From Anolis sagrei (lineage: Eukaryota; Chordata; Lepidosauria; Squamata; Anolidae): a DNA stretch of 64,000 bases. A program made the position numbers and the translations under genes. Numbering within the stretch: position 1 is the first letter of the stretch; the number at the start of each line of letters is the position of its first letter. Of the stretch, positions 12,663 through 22,744 are shown one piece after another. The stretch is taken from positions 4,040,430 to 4,104,429 of the forward strand of contig NC_090027.1 of assembly GCF_037176765.1 (NCBI RefSeq), read 5' to 3'. Below the pieces are notes generated by a model that worked only from the letters and a program-made list of their open reading frames with translations, searched no databases and was not told the origin of the DNA.

Positions 12663-15600
12663 GCAACAAAGTAAAAAAAAGAAATAACACTGACTCGAGT
12701 ATAAGCCAGGGTAAACTTTTTCAGCCTAAAAAAAAGACTGAAAAAATACTTGAGTATATACAGTAAGTAGCTTCTAATGTATATAGCTGTAAAATAAAGT
12801 AGTTTATAGCCTAAAGTGGCTGTGATTGATCGGGTTTCTGCGTTGCTATGCAGCCGATGACACTGACAGGCTCTGCATCTTGTAGTGCCAGAGCACAGCC
12901 TGTTCAGCGCCTTCCAAGTCGCCCAGTTTTCTGTGTGCCCAAGGGGGAGTCTCTCATTTGGTATCAGCCATTGATTGAGGTTCTGGGTTTGAGCCTGCCA
13001 CGTTTGGACTCTTGCTTGCTGAGGTGTTCCGGCAATTGTCTCTGTAGATAGATCTTAGGAAAGTGCTTCTTGATTTAAGGTGTTGCCATGCCAGCTGATA
13101 CCCAAACAGAGATGCCAATGGCTTGATTCTTTCTTCCTGGCTTGCCTCTATGTAAGCTGCCTTGAGGGGAAATGGTGGCCAAGTATGAGAATAAAGGAAT
13201 TATTATTATTTTACATTTTCTTTTGCTACAAAAAATATTACAAGTAAAATAGGCTTTGGAATCAGGCTTTCAGAAAACAGTGCAGTGCAATAACCAAATT
13301 GGAATATACACAATGACTACGAAACGTCTTTGGCCTACGATTATGGATGGCATGATTTTATATTGAATGTAATGTTTTAATGTCTATTAATCTTAATTTT
13401 AATGTTGCTGGAATTGTTTTAAAGCATTGAATAACTGCCTTTTTGTAAGCCACCTTGAGGCCCCTTTTGGGGGATGGAAAGTCAGGGTATAAATAGGGGA
13501 AATAAATAAATCAAGGTCCAAAATGTTTACTTTGAAGCCACCAGTGGTGCAGCGGATTAAACCTCTGAGCTGCTGAACTTGCTGACCAAAAGGTTGGCGG
13601 TTTGAATCTGGGGAGCGGGACAAGCTCCAGCTGTTAGCCCCAGCTTCTACCAACTCAGCAGTTTGTAAACATGCAAATTGTGGGTAGATCAATAGGTACT
13701 GCTCCCGTAGGAAAGTAATGGCACTCCATGCAGTCATGCTGGCCACATGACCTTGGAGGTGTCTATAGACAACGCTGGCTTTTCAGCATAGAAATGAAGA
13801 TGAGCACCAACCCCCAGAATCGGACGTGACTGGACTTAATCACAAAGGGAAACCTTTACTTTACTAAAATATTAAAAATCCTTAAACTATAAGGAACTTC
13901 TTTGCTTTTGTGAGTCTGAGATGCTGGGAATAAAAATAGAAGAGACCATCGCCATTAGTACAAAAAAAAATCTTTCCTCCATAATACCAAACAAACATCA
14001 ACACTCCTTTTCAGTAAAATAATTTAGGAAAGGAATCCAATAATGAGAAATATTATACATAGACTTATATAAGAGCTTTTAGCACTAATATAGGAGAAAT
14101 ATATGACTGCCTTGACTTCAGTGGTTGGAAAATGTTTCTTTCCGTGTGGAAATTTCTTTTCATTTGCTTTTCCATTTCATAAAAGCATTGCTAGGACTCA
14201 TTCCCACCTGCCAAGAGGTTGTCTCTGCTGATTATCTAGGATGGCATTCGTAAAATGATGGATGGGGTTTTTCCATCCGCTTGGCTCCTCCTGGGATTAG
14301 ATCTGCCTGATTGTTTGGCCAAGCGGTTCATGTCAGGAATAAAAGATCTTTGCCACTTCCTCTTGAAAGCCAGGACAAAATACTTTTCTTCCACGTAGAG
14401 CCGTTTCCACTCCGCTCTATCGGGGCTTCGGATTTTTATACAATCTGGATCTGATGCCAGGTCCTTTGCTGCTTTGAGGACTCTCAATAAAGTGGTTTTG
14501 CAACAATCTCTTTTTTGGGAAGGGAGGCTGAAGGTATGTCAATCCAGCCAAAGTCCTGACTTGGAATGAAAACACAGTTTCCAGAGACCACACTTGCGTT
14601 TAATGCATTTTTCTAAAGTTTCACAAAAGAATAATAAATTTTATGGGCACTCAATTATTATCTGGATAATCCTGACCTAACATTCCCTCCTTTTTGCCAT
14701 TTTCCACTGGAAAATCGAACCACAAAGTATACTGTGAAGCAGGTGATCCAAGGTGGATCATATTGTTGAACATAATGCTTTTTAAATTTTATTTATTATT
14801 TATTTACTGTGCTTATATACCGCTGTTCTCAGCCCGGGGGCGACTCACAGCGGTGTACAACGTAGAGAGGATAGGGTGCAAATTACAAGACACAATCTAA
14901 AATCAAACTAGCAGTATCAAAAAAAAAACCATCGTCATCAACAACATCAACAATATCAATATCAATAATACAAAAATACAAAAAGTCATTCGCATCGTCT
15001 CATCGTTAAGCCACAGTCCAATATCATTTTCCGTTGTTCCATTCCTGTCGTCATTACCAATTATTGCACTCCTTGTTCTAACGCCTTCTCGAACAGCCAA
15101 GTCTTTAGTTTCCTGCGGAATATCACCAGGGTAGGAGCCAGTCTGATATCCACAGGAAGGGTGTTCCACAGCTGAGGAGCCACTACCAAGAAGGCCCTGT
15201 CTCTCGTCCCCACCAGGCGTGCCTGTGAGGCAGGCGGGATCGAGAGCAGGGCCTCCCTGGACGATCTCAAAGTCCTCGTGGGCTCATAGGCCGAGATGTG
15301 GTCAGATAGGTATCTTGGGCCGGAACCGTTTAGGGCTTTATATGCCAATGCCAGCACCTTGAATTGAGCCCAGTAGCAAATCGGCAGCCAATGGAGCTGG
15401 TACAACAAGGGCGTTATATGCTCCCTGCGTCCCGCTCCTGTTAGTAACATGGCTGCCGCATGCTGGACCAGTTGAAGCTTCCGGGCCATCTTCAAGGGCA
15501 ACCCCACGTAGAGAGCGTTGCAGTAGTCATCATGAGTTAAATGCCATCATGAATTAAATTCAAAGAAACAACCATCCTCTGCTAATCTATATAAATAAAA

Positions 15601-17424
15601 ATGTAATGTTCGTTTGTGGGATTAACAAAACTCAAAAACCACTGGACGAATTGACACCAAAATTGGACACAAGACACCTAACAACCCAATGTATGTCCTT
15701 CACTCAACTCGTAATTTAAGATCTACTGGGGAGGCCCTGCTCTCGGTCCCACCAGCGTCTCAAATGCGTCTGGTGGGGACGAGGGACAGGGCCTTCTCGG
15801 TGGTGACCCCCCGCTTGTGGAATTTGCTCCCCAGCGAGATTAGATCGGCGTCCTCCCTCCTTACTTTTAGGAAAAAACTAAAGACATGGTTTTGGAGCCA
15901 GGCCTTTGGCTAGTGGGCTTAGTAGCACTTAAGGCACTGAACTCTGACAATAGGATTGTTATGAAAATTGGAAATGGTTATATGACTTGTGATTATGTGA
16001 TTTGTTCTATGTGATTATGTAATTTTAATTAATATCACTGTTTAATTGTTATGTAATAGGATTTTATGTTGTTGGTTTATATTGTTATTGATACTGTTGG
16101 CATTGAATTGTTGCCCCTCGGGGGTGAGAAGGGCGGGGTAGAAATGGTGTAAATATGTATTGTCGAAGACTTTCATGGCTGGAATCACTAGGTTCTTGTA
16201 GGTTTTTTCGGGTTATAGGGCCATGTTCTAGAGGCATTTCTCCTGACGTTTCGCCTGCATCTATGGCAAGCATAGCCTCTGAGGATGCTTGCCATAGATG
16301 CAGGCGAAACGTCAGGAGAAATGCCTCTAGAACATGGCCCTATAGCCCGAAAAAACCTACAAGAACCATGGTATAAATAAATAAATAAAATAAAATAAAT
16401 AAATAAATATCCCAACAGCAGGAAAACATGGCATCAGGCAAAATCTGTGTTTGCCTTAACATAGGCATTGGTCTGTTTTGTGTCCTCCGATCTTGGCAAG
16501 AAAGGCTGCCACAAACCAGGTCCAAACACATGCCTGTTGAAGTCTAAAGAGTGCCGCGATGCTGGAATTGATGCAAATGCTGTAGAACTGCCCTCTCTTA
16601 TATTTTGTTTAGGTCCTGAAGAAAATTGCCAAGTATGTTCAGGAACAGAACGAAAAGATCTATGCCCCGCAGGGCCTTCTCCTGACCGACCCCATCGAAA
16701 GAGGGCTAAGAGTTGTATCCTTTTCAAGCAGACTTCCTCGCCTATTTTCTTCTGTCTTGAGATGCATGCAGATAGTCATAGCTTGGTGAGCAAAATGCTG
16801 GCAGTCATTGGAACAGAGAAGTTTACCTCGTCTACCTATACATATCTATCTTTACCTATACACATAGATAAAGCCCCCGGTGGCGCAGTGGGTTAAACCC
16901 CTGTGCTGGCAGGACTGAAGACCGACAGGTCGCAGGTTCGAATCAGGGGAGAGGTGGATGAGCTCCCTCTATCAGCTCCAGCTCTTCATGCGGGGACATG
17001 AGAGAAGCCTCCCACAAGGATGATAAAAACATCAAATCATCTGGGTGTCCCCTGGGCAATGTCCTTGCAGATGGCCTATTCTCTCAGACCAGAAGCAACT
17101 TGCTCCTGACACGACAAATATATATATATATTAGGCTTGGGCAATCCATGGTTCTAAATGGTTCTAAAGTACTTACAAAACTAAAGTTCTGGTGGTGAAA
17201 ATTTCAGAACTCTAACAAAACTTTCAAAATTTAATTATTATTTCATTATTGGCAATTTTTATGACAGAACCAATTAGGAACTGCCATTTATAATGAAATT
17301 TTGAGAGTTTTGTTAGAGTTCTGAAAATTTCACCACCAGAACTTTAGTTTTGTAAGTACTTTAGAACCATTTAGAACCATGGATTGCCCAAGCCTGATAG
17401 ATAGATAGATAGATAGATAGAGAG

Positions 17425-17461
<37 letters not shown>

Positions 17462-17462
17462 T

Positions 17463-17503
<41 letters not shown>

Positions 17504-18515
17504 TAATAAAGTGACAATATTTATGTGTGTGTGTAACTGGAGTGTCCACTTACACAAAACTATTCTGGGAAGAACAAGCTGACAAATAATCAGGGGTTTT
17601 CTATCCTTTCAAGGAGATTCACTCCTGAAGAAGGTATTTACTGTATTTATTTATCTATATAAATAAAAATGTAATGTTCGTTTGTGGGATTAACATAACT
17701 CAAAAACCACTGGACGAATAGATACCAAATTTAGACACAAGACATCTACTAACCCAAGGAGTGACCATCACTCAAAAATGGATTTTGTTATTTGGGAGTT
17801 GTAGTTACTGGGATTTATAGTTAACCTACAATCAAAGAGCATTCTGAACTCCACCAACGATGGAATTGAACCAAATGTGGCACACAGTTCTCCCATGACC
17901 AACAGAAAATACTGGAAGGGTTTGGTGGGCAGTGTCCTTTGGTTTTGGAGTTGTAGTTCACCTACATCCAGAGATCACCTACTAACCCAAGGAGTGACCA
18001 TCACTCAAAAAATTGATATTGTCATTTGGGAGTTGTAGTTGCTGGGATTTATAGTTAACCTACAATCAAAGAGCATTCTGAACTCCATCAACAATGGAAT
18101 TGAACCAAATGTGGCACACAGGACTCCCCATGACCAACAGAAAACACTAGAAGGGTTTGGTGGGCATTGACCTTGAGTTTGGGAGTTGTATTTCACCTAC
18201 ATCCAGAGAGCACTGTGGATTCAGTGATGGATCTGGACCAAACTTGGCATGAATATTTCATATGCCCAAATACGAACACAGATAGAGATTGGAGGAAATA
18301 GACCTTGATATTTGGGGGTTGTAGTTACTGGGATTTATAGTTCACTTACAATTAAAGAGCATTCTGAACCCCACGAATGACAGAATTGGTGCAGACTTCC
18401 CATACAGAACCCCCATGGCCAACAGAAAATACTGAAGGCCATCAAGTCCAACTCCCTTCGCCAGGACAAGAAAATGTAATCAAAGCCCTCCTGATGAAGA
18501 GCCATCCAGCCATAG

Positions 18516-18565
<50 letters not shown>

Positions 18566-19154
18566 GATTCACACACACATAGATATAGTATCATAGATTT
18601 GAAAGGGACCCCTAATGAAGGACAATAATATGTTGCATGTTCCAGAGTACACAAACCAGGCAATCTCCACATCAACACTGACAAAGAAATACTGTTTACC
18701 CACAAGCATAAAGAAATTACATATATTAGAAACTAATACTTTCTCATGACTTTATTTCCCAGATCACTAGACTGGGCCACAGCAACGCGTGGCAGGGGAC
18801 GGCTAGTTTACTATATTTGTGTACCGCCCTTCTCAGGTGAGTGGTATGAAGATTCACCGTGGAAATAATAAAACAAGATGCTTTCTAATTATGTCTCTAT
18901 CTAAGGAGGAGCAACTTGCTCCCAAATTCAGAATGTAAACCTGCTTCTGCTCACTTTTTCAAAGGGTAGCTTCTGCACCCACTCTTGGGAAACAGCAATT
19001 GCCTCTTCAAGTAGAAGCCTGTGCTGTATGATCTATTATTCTGCTATTTTTTATTATTCATGTTGCTATATTTCAGCATCGTTTCCTTAACAGTCTTCCT
19101 GTGCAGATTGAAATTACGATTTATGAAGACAGAAGTGTGAGCAGCGGGAGATAA
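3149..19154 (+). CDS. GOLGA7: GOLGA7 (GCP16), Golgin subfamily A member 7, four coding exons
   Basis: Joining 3149-3259, 8227-8379, 16613-16714 and 19107-19154 predicts 137 aa, the same length as human GOLGA7. It begins [18 protein letters not shown] and ends [13 protein letters not shown]. The family member (GCP16) is a small peripheral Golgi protein that forms a palmitoyltransferase complex with DHHC9 and is reported to partner DHHC5. The two cysteines reported as its palmitoylation sites, C69 and C72, are kept in the segment [10 protein letters not shown]. All internal splice sites are GT/AG and all introns fall between codons (phase 0). A non-coding 5' exon is expected upstream, because the first listed exon starts after an acceptor (CTCCAG at 3121-3126) with 22 nt of 5'UTR. 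The downstream neighbour is GINS4. Confidence 0.95.
3311..3475. mobile_element. hAT-type non-autonomous element, partial
   Basis: Begins CAGCGGTTCTCATCC, the terminal sequence of the intact element at 51186-52046. It then matches that element's other end in reverse (ACAGTTCC, GGTGACCCCCAACCATAA, ATGCAGGATGT). The right boundary is unclear. Confidence 0.55.
3700..4862 (+). mobile_element. Penelope-like element, 3' part with GIY-YIG endonuclease
   Basis: The first part encodes the end of the Penelope reverse transcriptase ([20 protein letters not shown]). A different frame then gives the GIY-YIG endonuclease start [20 protein letters not shown] and continues through [19 protein letters not shown] to [12 protein letters not shown]. 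It is therefore broken and 5'-truncated. Its 3' end (4546-4862) carries the sequence also found at the palindromic Penelope ends at 16155-16374, including a hammerhead-like core at 4762-4802. A short L2-like tail (about 4425-4545, ATACCGCTGTTCCCAATTTG) interrupts it. Confidence 0.8.
4762..4802 (+). ncRNA. Hammerhead-like ribozyme core in Penelope 3' end
   Basis: Reading 5' to 3': CCT (stem I), CTGAGGA (4765-4771, fits CUGANGA), one extra C, ACCTGC (4773-4778), a 7-nt loop, GTGGGT (4786-4791), GAAACGTC (4792-4799), AGG (stem I). Stem II pairs 6 of 6 with two wobbles. Stem III has only the self-complementary ACGT and no loop, so a single copy could not close it; a dimer could. The extra nucleotide before stem II is non-canonical. 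Activity is not demonstrated by sequence alone. Confidence 0.4.
4863..5768. other. GOLGA7 intronic sequence, no feature recognised
   Basis: Mixed-composition sequence with only short open frames that resemble nothing I recognise and no repeat shared with the rest of the window. Confidence 0.5.
5769..6236. mobile_element. Second copy of the TA-type MITE, truncated
   Basis: Shares the interior of the 1911-2657 element (CGAATATAAGCCGATGCACC, AAACTGGGAAAACGTATTGA). Its left terminus is degraded and its right end is lost into Helitron-derived sequence. Confidence 0.7.
6236..6430 (+). mobile_element. Helitron internal fragment
   Basis: Carries the unit TGCCCAAATGTGAACACTGG, GGGAGTTGTAGTTGCTGGGA and CCTACAATCAAAGAGCATTC, found in the complete Helitron at 17654-18806. 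Neither terminus is present. Confidence 0.65.
6979..7945. mobile_element. hAT-like ends enclosing Helitron repeat units
   Basis: The left end GCGTTTCTCAACCTGGGGGT and the right part (GAAGTAGCAACTAAAATAATTT, GGGGTCACTACAACATGAGA) match the hAT element at 51186-52046. Between them, 7037-7800 is two to three Helitron-type units in minus orientation (CACTGGTGGAGTTCAGAATG, AACTACAACTCCAAA). The Helitron material probably inserted into the hAT copy or was carried within it. Confidence 0.55.
8227..8379 (+). CDS. GOLGA7: GOLGA7 coding exon 2 (residues 38-88)
   Basis: Acceptor TTCCAG ends at 8226 and donor GTAAGT starts at 8380. It encodes [17 protein letters not shown] through CMETHYEK, nearly identical to mammalian GOLGA7, and includes the two palmitoylation cysteines in GCLACL. 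Confidence 0.95.
8460..9408. other. Intronic stretch, unassigned
   Basis: A 110-codon open frame at 8656-8988 has low-complexity repeats of the type [10 protein letters not shown] and [10 protein letters not shown], and I cannot match it to a family. No splice context or repeat ends make it convincing as a gene. Confidence 0.4.
9785..10138 (+). mobile_element. L2-like LINE 3' end with (ATT)n tail
   Basis: Contains the typical 3' UTR text (GGGCATGGCCTCATGTAAGT, GGAGCGGGGTATAAATAAAG) and ends in an (ATT)n run. Similar tails are at 59690-59787 and, inverted, at 31130. Confidence 0.7.
10139..10735 (+). mobile_element. 5'-truncated copy of the 43084 LINE family
   Basis: Encodes [20 protein letters not shown] through FEEA and then a C2H2-like end. 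It is close to identical to the last ~600 bp of the intact LINE at 43084-46995, with a few differences per 80 bp by eye. One stop (after SSAAEFEEA) and further changes break it. Confidence 0.85.
11241..12186. other. Intronic sequence without recognised features
   Basis: No repeat shared with the rest of the window and no exon. A short run of GTAT tetranucleotides lies near 11950. Confidence 0.5.
12187..12763. mobile_element. Third copy of the TA-type MITE, complete ends
   Basis: Termini CTGTATATACTCGAGTATAA and TACTTGAGTATATACAG are flanked by TA on both sides. The interior is expanded by AATAAT-rich simple sequence. It has no coding capacity. Confidence 0.8.
13090..13515 (+). mobile_element. 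Two LINE-type 3' tails
   Basis: TAAGCTGCCTTGAGGGGAAA ending in TTATTATT near 13210, and GTAAGCCACCTTGAGGCCCC ending in AAATAAATAAAT near 13500, resemble L2-like 3' UTR ends. No coding part remains. Confidence 0.55.
13538..13866 (+). mobile_element. tRNA-headed SINE, long form
   Basis: The head has an A-box-like AGTGGTGCAGCGGATTAAAC and a B-box-like GCGGTTTGAATC. The body carries GTAAACATGCAAATT and GGTAGATCAATAGGTACTGC, and the tail GACTGGACTTAATCAC ends in ACTTTACT. The same family is at 24850, 30973, 38775 and 50497. Confidence 0.8.
13867..14777. other. Intronic sequence, no feature recognised
   Basis: Unique-looking DNA. An 83-codon minus-strand frame (14236-14487) has a plausible composition but no recognised family and no splice support. 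Confidence 0.45.
14778..15530 (-). mobile_element. L2-like LINE, 3' part of ORF and UTR
   Basis: The minus-strand frame 15061-15507 encodes [39 protein letters not shown] and [20 protein letters not shown]. This is the C-terminal region downstream of the reverse transcriptase in L2/CR1-related LINEs. The 3' UTR and A/T tail lie at 14778-15060. It is 5'-truncated. Confidence 0.8.
15586..15706 (+). mobile_element. Helitron 5' end fragment
   Basis: TCTATATAAATAAAAATG followed by the standard Helitron start text (TTCGTTTGTGGGATTAAC, CCACTGGACGAATTGACACC). It stops where an L2-like copy begins. Confidence 0.75.
15707..16150 (+). mobile_element. L2-like LINE, 3' end
   Basis: Encodes [37 protein letters not shown] and [13 protein letters not shown], then a 3' UTR ending GGGCGGGGTAGAAATGG. 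Confidence 0.8.
16155..16374. mobile_element. Palindromic Penelope-like terminus
   Basis: Two arms of about 100 bp are reverse complements around 16264-16280. The left arm contains TAGGTTTTTTCGGGTTATAG and CTCCTGACGTTTCGCCTGC, and the right arm the same in reverse. This is the inverted-repeat terminus of the Penelope elements seen elsewhere in the window. No coding region is left. Confidence 0.75.
16276..16316 (+). ncRNA. Hammerhead-like core, second copy
   Basis: CCT, CTGAGGA (16279-16285), extra T, GCTTGC (16287-16292), 7-nt loop, GCAGGC (16300-16305), GAAACGTC (16306-16313), AGG. Stem II pairs over 6 bp with one wobble. It differs from the copy at 4762 at four of the six pairs while keeping pairing. 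The mirror arm carries the same core on the minus strand. Confidence 0.4.
16613..16714 (+). CDS. GOLGA7: GOLGA7 coding exon 3 (residues 89-122)
   Basis: Acceptor TTGTTTAG ends at 16612 and donor GTATCC starts at 16715. It encodes [34 protein letters not shown], matching human apart from conservative changes (VSKYIQ to IAKYVQ). Confidence 0.95.
16870..17122 (+). mobile_element. tRNA-headed SINE, short form (ACA-type)
   Basis: Starts GCCCCCGGTGGCGCAGTGGG with B box GGTTCGAATC. The body runs through GAGCTCCCTCTATCAGC and ends CTTGCTCCTGACACGACAAA before a (TA)n tail. Reverse copies are at 33148-33414 and, in part, at 31885, 33015 and 34795. Confidence 0.85.
17132..17394. mobile_element. Foldback MITE with ~105-bp inverted arms
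   Basis: The left arm AGGCTTGGGCAATCCATGG to about 17230 is nearly the perfect reverse complement of the right arm ending CCATGGATTGCCCAAGCCT. The spacer is only about 50 bp. There is no coding capacity. The outer bases AGGCTTGGGC resemble those of the larger element at 28813-29982. Confidence 0.75.
17395..17535. repeat. Compound microsatellite (GATA)n, (TA)n, (CA)n
   Basis: Runs of ATAG, then AT, then two CA blocks separated by ATACATATAC. Confidence 0.95.
17654..18806 (+). mobile_element. Helitron, complete non-autonomous copy
   Basis: It begins TCTATATAAATAAAAATG after an A and ends GGCTAG before a T, as expected for insertion between A and T. A hairpin with stem GCCAC/GTGGC (18776-18780 and 18789-18793) stands 9 bp before the terminal CTAG. 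The interior is made of repeated units containing GGGAGTTGTAGTTRCTGGGA and CCAACAGAAAAYACTRGAAG, plus a (GATA)n run at 18518-18564. There is no Rep/helicase, so it must have been moved in trans. Confidence 0.85.
19107..19154 (+). CDS. GOLGA7: GOLGA7 coding exon 4 (residues 123-137, stop)
   Basis: Acceptor CTGTGCAG ends at 19106. It encodes [15 protein letters not shown] then TAA at 19152-19154. A strong donor-like GAGGTAAGT follows 16 nt after the stop (GT at 19171), so the 3' UTR may be spliced. Confidence 0.93.
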   Translation: MEITIYEDRSVSSGR

Positions 19155-19479
19155 ATCCCCGCCGCTTGAGGTAAGTACTTGGCGGTGGATGGCTGTCATG
19201 AGAAACAGCCCCTCAATACCATTTTTCTCATCACCCAGTGATGCTGTTTATATAATCACTGCATCAAGCCTTGGGCTTGTCTCTGCAAAAGCATTGCACG
19301 GCAGATTTGGGAAATGCAGTCCGCTGTCCGGTTCAAATTGCTACCGTTTAGAAGGTGATTATTTTTGGCCCACAAAATGGGCTTTCGTCTGGAGTTAACC
19401 CTTAAAGCTGCATCCCATAAAATAATAGATCAAAACCATTCTATTTACACAAAACTAGGAAATCAGGGCATGCCACCCT

Positions 19480-21140
19480 CTCACCCTCCAGCCCTTCTTG
19501 CTGCTTGCTTGCTTCTCTCTGTCCGTCCTTTCTTCCTTGGCCCCATCCTCCCTCCCCTCCCTCCCTACTTCCTTTTTTTCTTCCTTTCTTGCTGCTTTCT
19601 TTCTTTCCTCCTTCCCTCTCTCTTTCCCTCCTTCCATCCCTTGGTACCATCCCTTCCTCCCTCTTCCTTCCTTGCTTCCACCTGCTTTTCTTTTTGCTTT
19701 CCTCATTTCCTTCCTTCTTTCTCTTTTCCTCGATCCCATTCCTTCCTTCCTTCTTCCCTCCCAATTCCTTCCCTCCCCTTTAATTTGTGCCTTTTTTGTT
19801 TTCTTCCTCTCTCTCCTTCCTTCCTTGCTCCTTTCTTTCCTTTCTCATTTCCTTCCTTCTTTCTCTTTTCCTCGATCCCATCCCTCCCTCCTTCCTTCCT
19901 TCTTCCCTCCCACTTCCTTCCCTCCCCTTTAATTTGTGCCTTTCTTGTTTTCTTCCTCTCCCTCCTTCCTTCCTTGCTCCTTTCCCTTCCTTCCTCCCTC
20001 GTTTCCTTCTTTCTCTTTTCCTCAATCCCATCCCTTCCTCCCTCCTTCCTTCTTCCCTCCCACTTCCATCCCTCCCCCTTAATTTGTGCCTTCTTTCTTT
20101 TCTTCCTCTCCCTCCTTCCTTCCTTGCTCCTTTCTTTCCTTATTTCCTTCCTTCCCCTCCTCTCTCTCTCCCTTATTCCCTCCCTCCCTCAGTCCCATCC
20201 CTTCCTCCCTTTTTCCTTGCCACCCTACTTGCTTCCCACCCTCCTTTTCTTCCTTCCTCCTCTTCCTCCCACTTCCTTCCCTCCCTCCTTGCTTCGCACC
20301 TTCCTTTTTCCTCCTCTCCCTCCTTTTCTTTCTTCTCTCCCTCCCACTTCCCTCCCTCCTTGCTTTGCGCCTTCCTTCTTCCTCCTCTCCCTCCTTCTTT
20401 CCTTGCTCCCATCCTTCTTTTCTTCCTCATTTCCTTCCTTCCCTTCCTTTCTCCCTCCCTCAGTCCCATCCCTTCCTCCCTTTTTTCCTTGCCTCCCTAC
20501 TTGCTTCCCTCCTTCCTTCTTTTCTTCCTTCCTCCTCTCCCTCTCACTTTCTTCCCTCCCTCCTTTCTTTGCACCTCCCTTTTTCCTCCTCTCCCCCTTC
20601 CTTTTCTCTCCCTCCCACTTCCTTCCCTCCCTCCTTGCTTCATGCCTTCCTTTTTCCTCCTCTCTCTCCTTCCTTCCTTGCTCCCATCCTTCTTTTCTTC
20701 CTCATTTCCTTCCTTCCCTTCCTTTCTCCCTCCCTCAGTCCCATCCCTTCCTCCCTTTTTTTCTTGCCTCCCTACTTGCTTCCCTCCTTCCTTCTTTTCT
20801 TCCTTCCTCCTCTCCCTCCCACTTCCTTCCCTCCCTCCTTTCTTCGCACCTTCCTTTTTCTTCCTCTCCCCCTTCCTTTTCTTCCTTCTCTCCCTCCTTC
20901 CTTGCTCCCATCCTTCTTTTCTTCCTCATTTCCTTCCTTTCTCCCTCCCTCAGTCCCATCCCTTTCTTCCCTTTCTTCCTCCTTGCTTCCCTCCCTCCTT
21001 CCCTCCCTCCCTCCCTCTTTTCCTTCCTTCCTTCCTTCCCTCCCTCTCTCCCTCCAGCCCTCATCCCTTCTTGCTTCTCTCCCTCCTTCCTTGGTCCTTT
21101 CTTCCCTCCCTCTCCTTTCCTTTCTCCTTCCTTCCTTAGG
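19480..21140. repeat. 1.65-kb homopyrimidine (CTTC/CCTC) array
   Basis: Almost pure C and T on the + strand. There is a higher-order period of about 275 bp, shown by CAGTCCCATCCCTTCC recurring near 20188, 20461 and 20737, and again about 215 bp later near 20951. The long open frames here (up to 593 codons of P/S/F/L) are by-products of the lack of A and G. Confidence 0.95.
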
Positions 21141-22744
21141 AAATAAGATTAGCCCCAGGATTACCCAACTTGTAAAGAAGATGCAGGCTCCAAAATCACA
21201 TTGATGCAAACCGAATTTAATTTTCTATTTAAATTGTTCTTTTTTATATCATAACAGTGCCCTTTAATTCGTGTTCCTATTAAATTTAACGAATATGTTA
21301 AAAGTGTTGATTAAAGTTTGGTTTTAGATTAACATATTCTTGAACCTTGTGGTCCCAGCTGACGACAACAAAAAATCAACATGGTCCCTGGTCAAAAAAG
21401 GTTGGGAGCTACTGTGTTGGACATTGCAAGGTAGCAAGTGTGGAGAAAGGTTGCAGGTTTCAGTCTTGCACGGTGTGGAGGTCTTCAGGACCCTCAACAC
21501 ACACCTAGGCAAGTAGTTATCTCCTTAGCTCATTAGAAAGTGCCAGTTAGTGCATTTACATTCTTGAAAATCTTGAAATCTTGGTCCAGTAGCTGTTAAT
21601 TTTCTTTGGCTAATGCTGGATCCAGAACGTGTTCTGAGCAAATCGCCTACATTTAGATAAAGTTTTATTTGCATGAGTTGTCAGAATGTCCTGCTTTTGT
21701 TGTTTCCTTGCATGCAGTCATGTTTCTTGGCACAAAGGAGTAGATTTGGAGCCAGTAGAGGAGTGAGCAAGAGGAGAAATTATAATTAGTACTTTCTGGA
21801 GGAGGAATACTCAACGACAACACGAGTCTTGCCACCTGGTTGTGTAAGCCAACAGTTTTTCGAAGTAGCAAACAGAAAAAAGCCAAGCTGCTTGCTCTAT
21901 CGAAATACTAATACATGCACATGTAGCGTGTTGTGCTCGTTTTGTCCTTGAAGAAGGAAGGGACACACGGCATCATTTTGAACTGGAAGAATTACAGAAT
22001 TGAACCCAAGCAGATCTGTTTTTGAGACAAAAGCAGCTCGCCATCCCGCCTGTTCCCCAGTGGCACAACTTGCCCTTGGATAGCCTTTGGCGGATTTTTG
22101 GCACGCTGAAAACGCAGCGGCGAACCATTTCAACGGTTCAAATAATCCCTTCGTGCTCAAGAGGAAAGTAGCATATTCTGTCTCTCCTCTTCTGCGCCTG
22201 CCGTGCTATTTTCTCCTCTTGTGAGCCACATCTGTTGGCACACAGTCCATTAGCTATGAGTCATTTATCCGCTGCTAGTGCAAACTGGTGGGCTTTGTGG
22301 GGATTCTGAGCCATTATAAGAGCGCATACGCCATTGGTGTTCAAGCCCCTGTGAAATGAGCTGGAGGAAAGTGGAGGGCTACTAAATGTCTAGGAGGTTT
22401 CGTCAGCTCCAAATGCTTTGCTTTTATAATTTTCCAGCGTTGTAAATGTATAATAAGGTCATGCTTAGCAGAGAGAAGCATTGCCGATGGCATGACTTGC
22501 AAATCCCTCTCCCAATCCTGCTGCAATCACCTCAACTTTGCTTCCATCCAGGAAATTCAAGGGGCAAAGCTATGGAATAGATTCCAAGCTGAGAAGCCAA
22601 GAGTTGACCCAACAATGCAATGCAGGCCAAAATCCCATTGACATTTTTAGCTGTTGCATCAATAGGAGTTTAGTATCTAGATCAGGCCCAGGCAAACTTT
22701 CTAACCTGGGGGCTGCATGATAGCACTCCCTGCTAAGAGGACTG
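21141..22744. other. Unique-looking sequence, no gene recognised
   Basis: Mixed composition with no shared repeats and no exon match. If the proposed GOLGA7 3'UTR intron is real, this lies within it. Confidence 0.5.

Noticed and set aside
16870-16945. tRNA-like gene with A and B boxes
   Set aside because: It is the head of a SINE repeated many times in the window. No cloverleaf anticodon arm could be supported.
19365-21146. 593-codon open frame rich in P, S, F and L
   Set aside because: It lies in a homopyrimidine array that cannot form most stop codons in these frames. There is no domain, no codon bias and no splice context.
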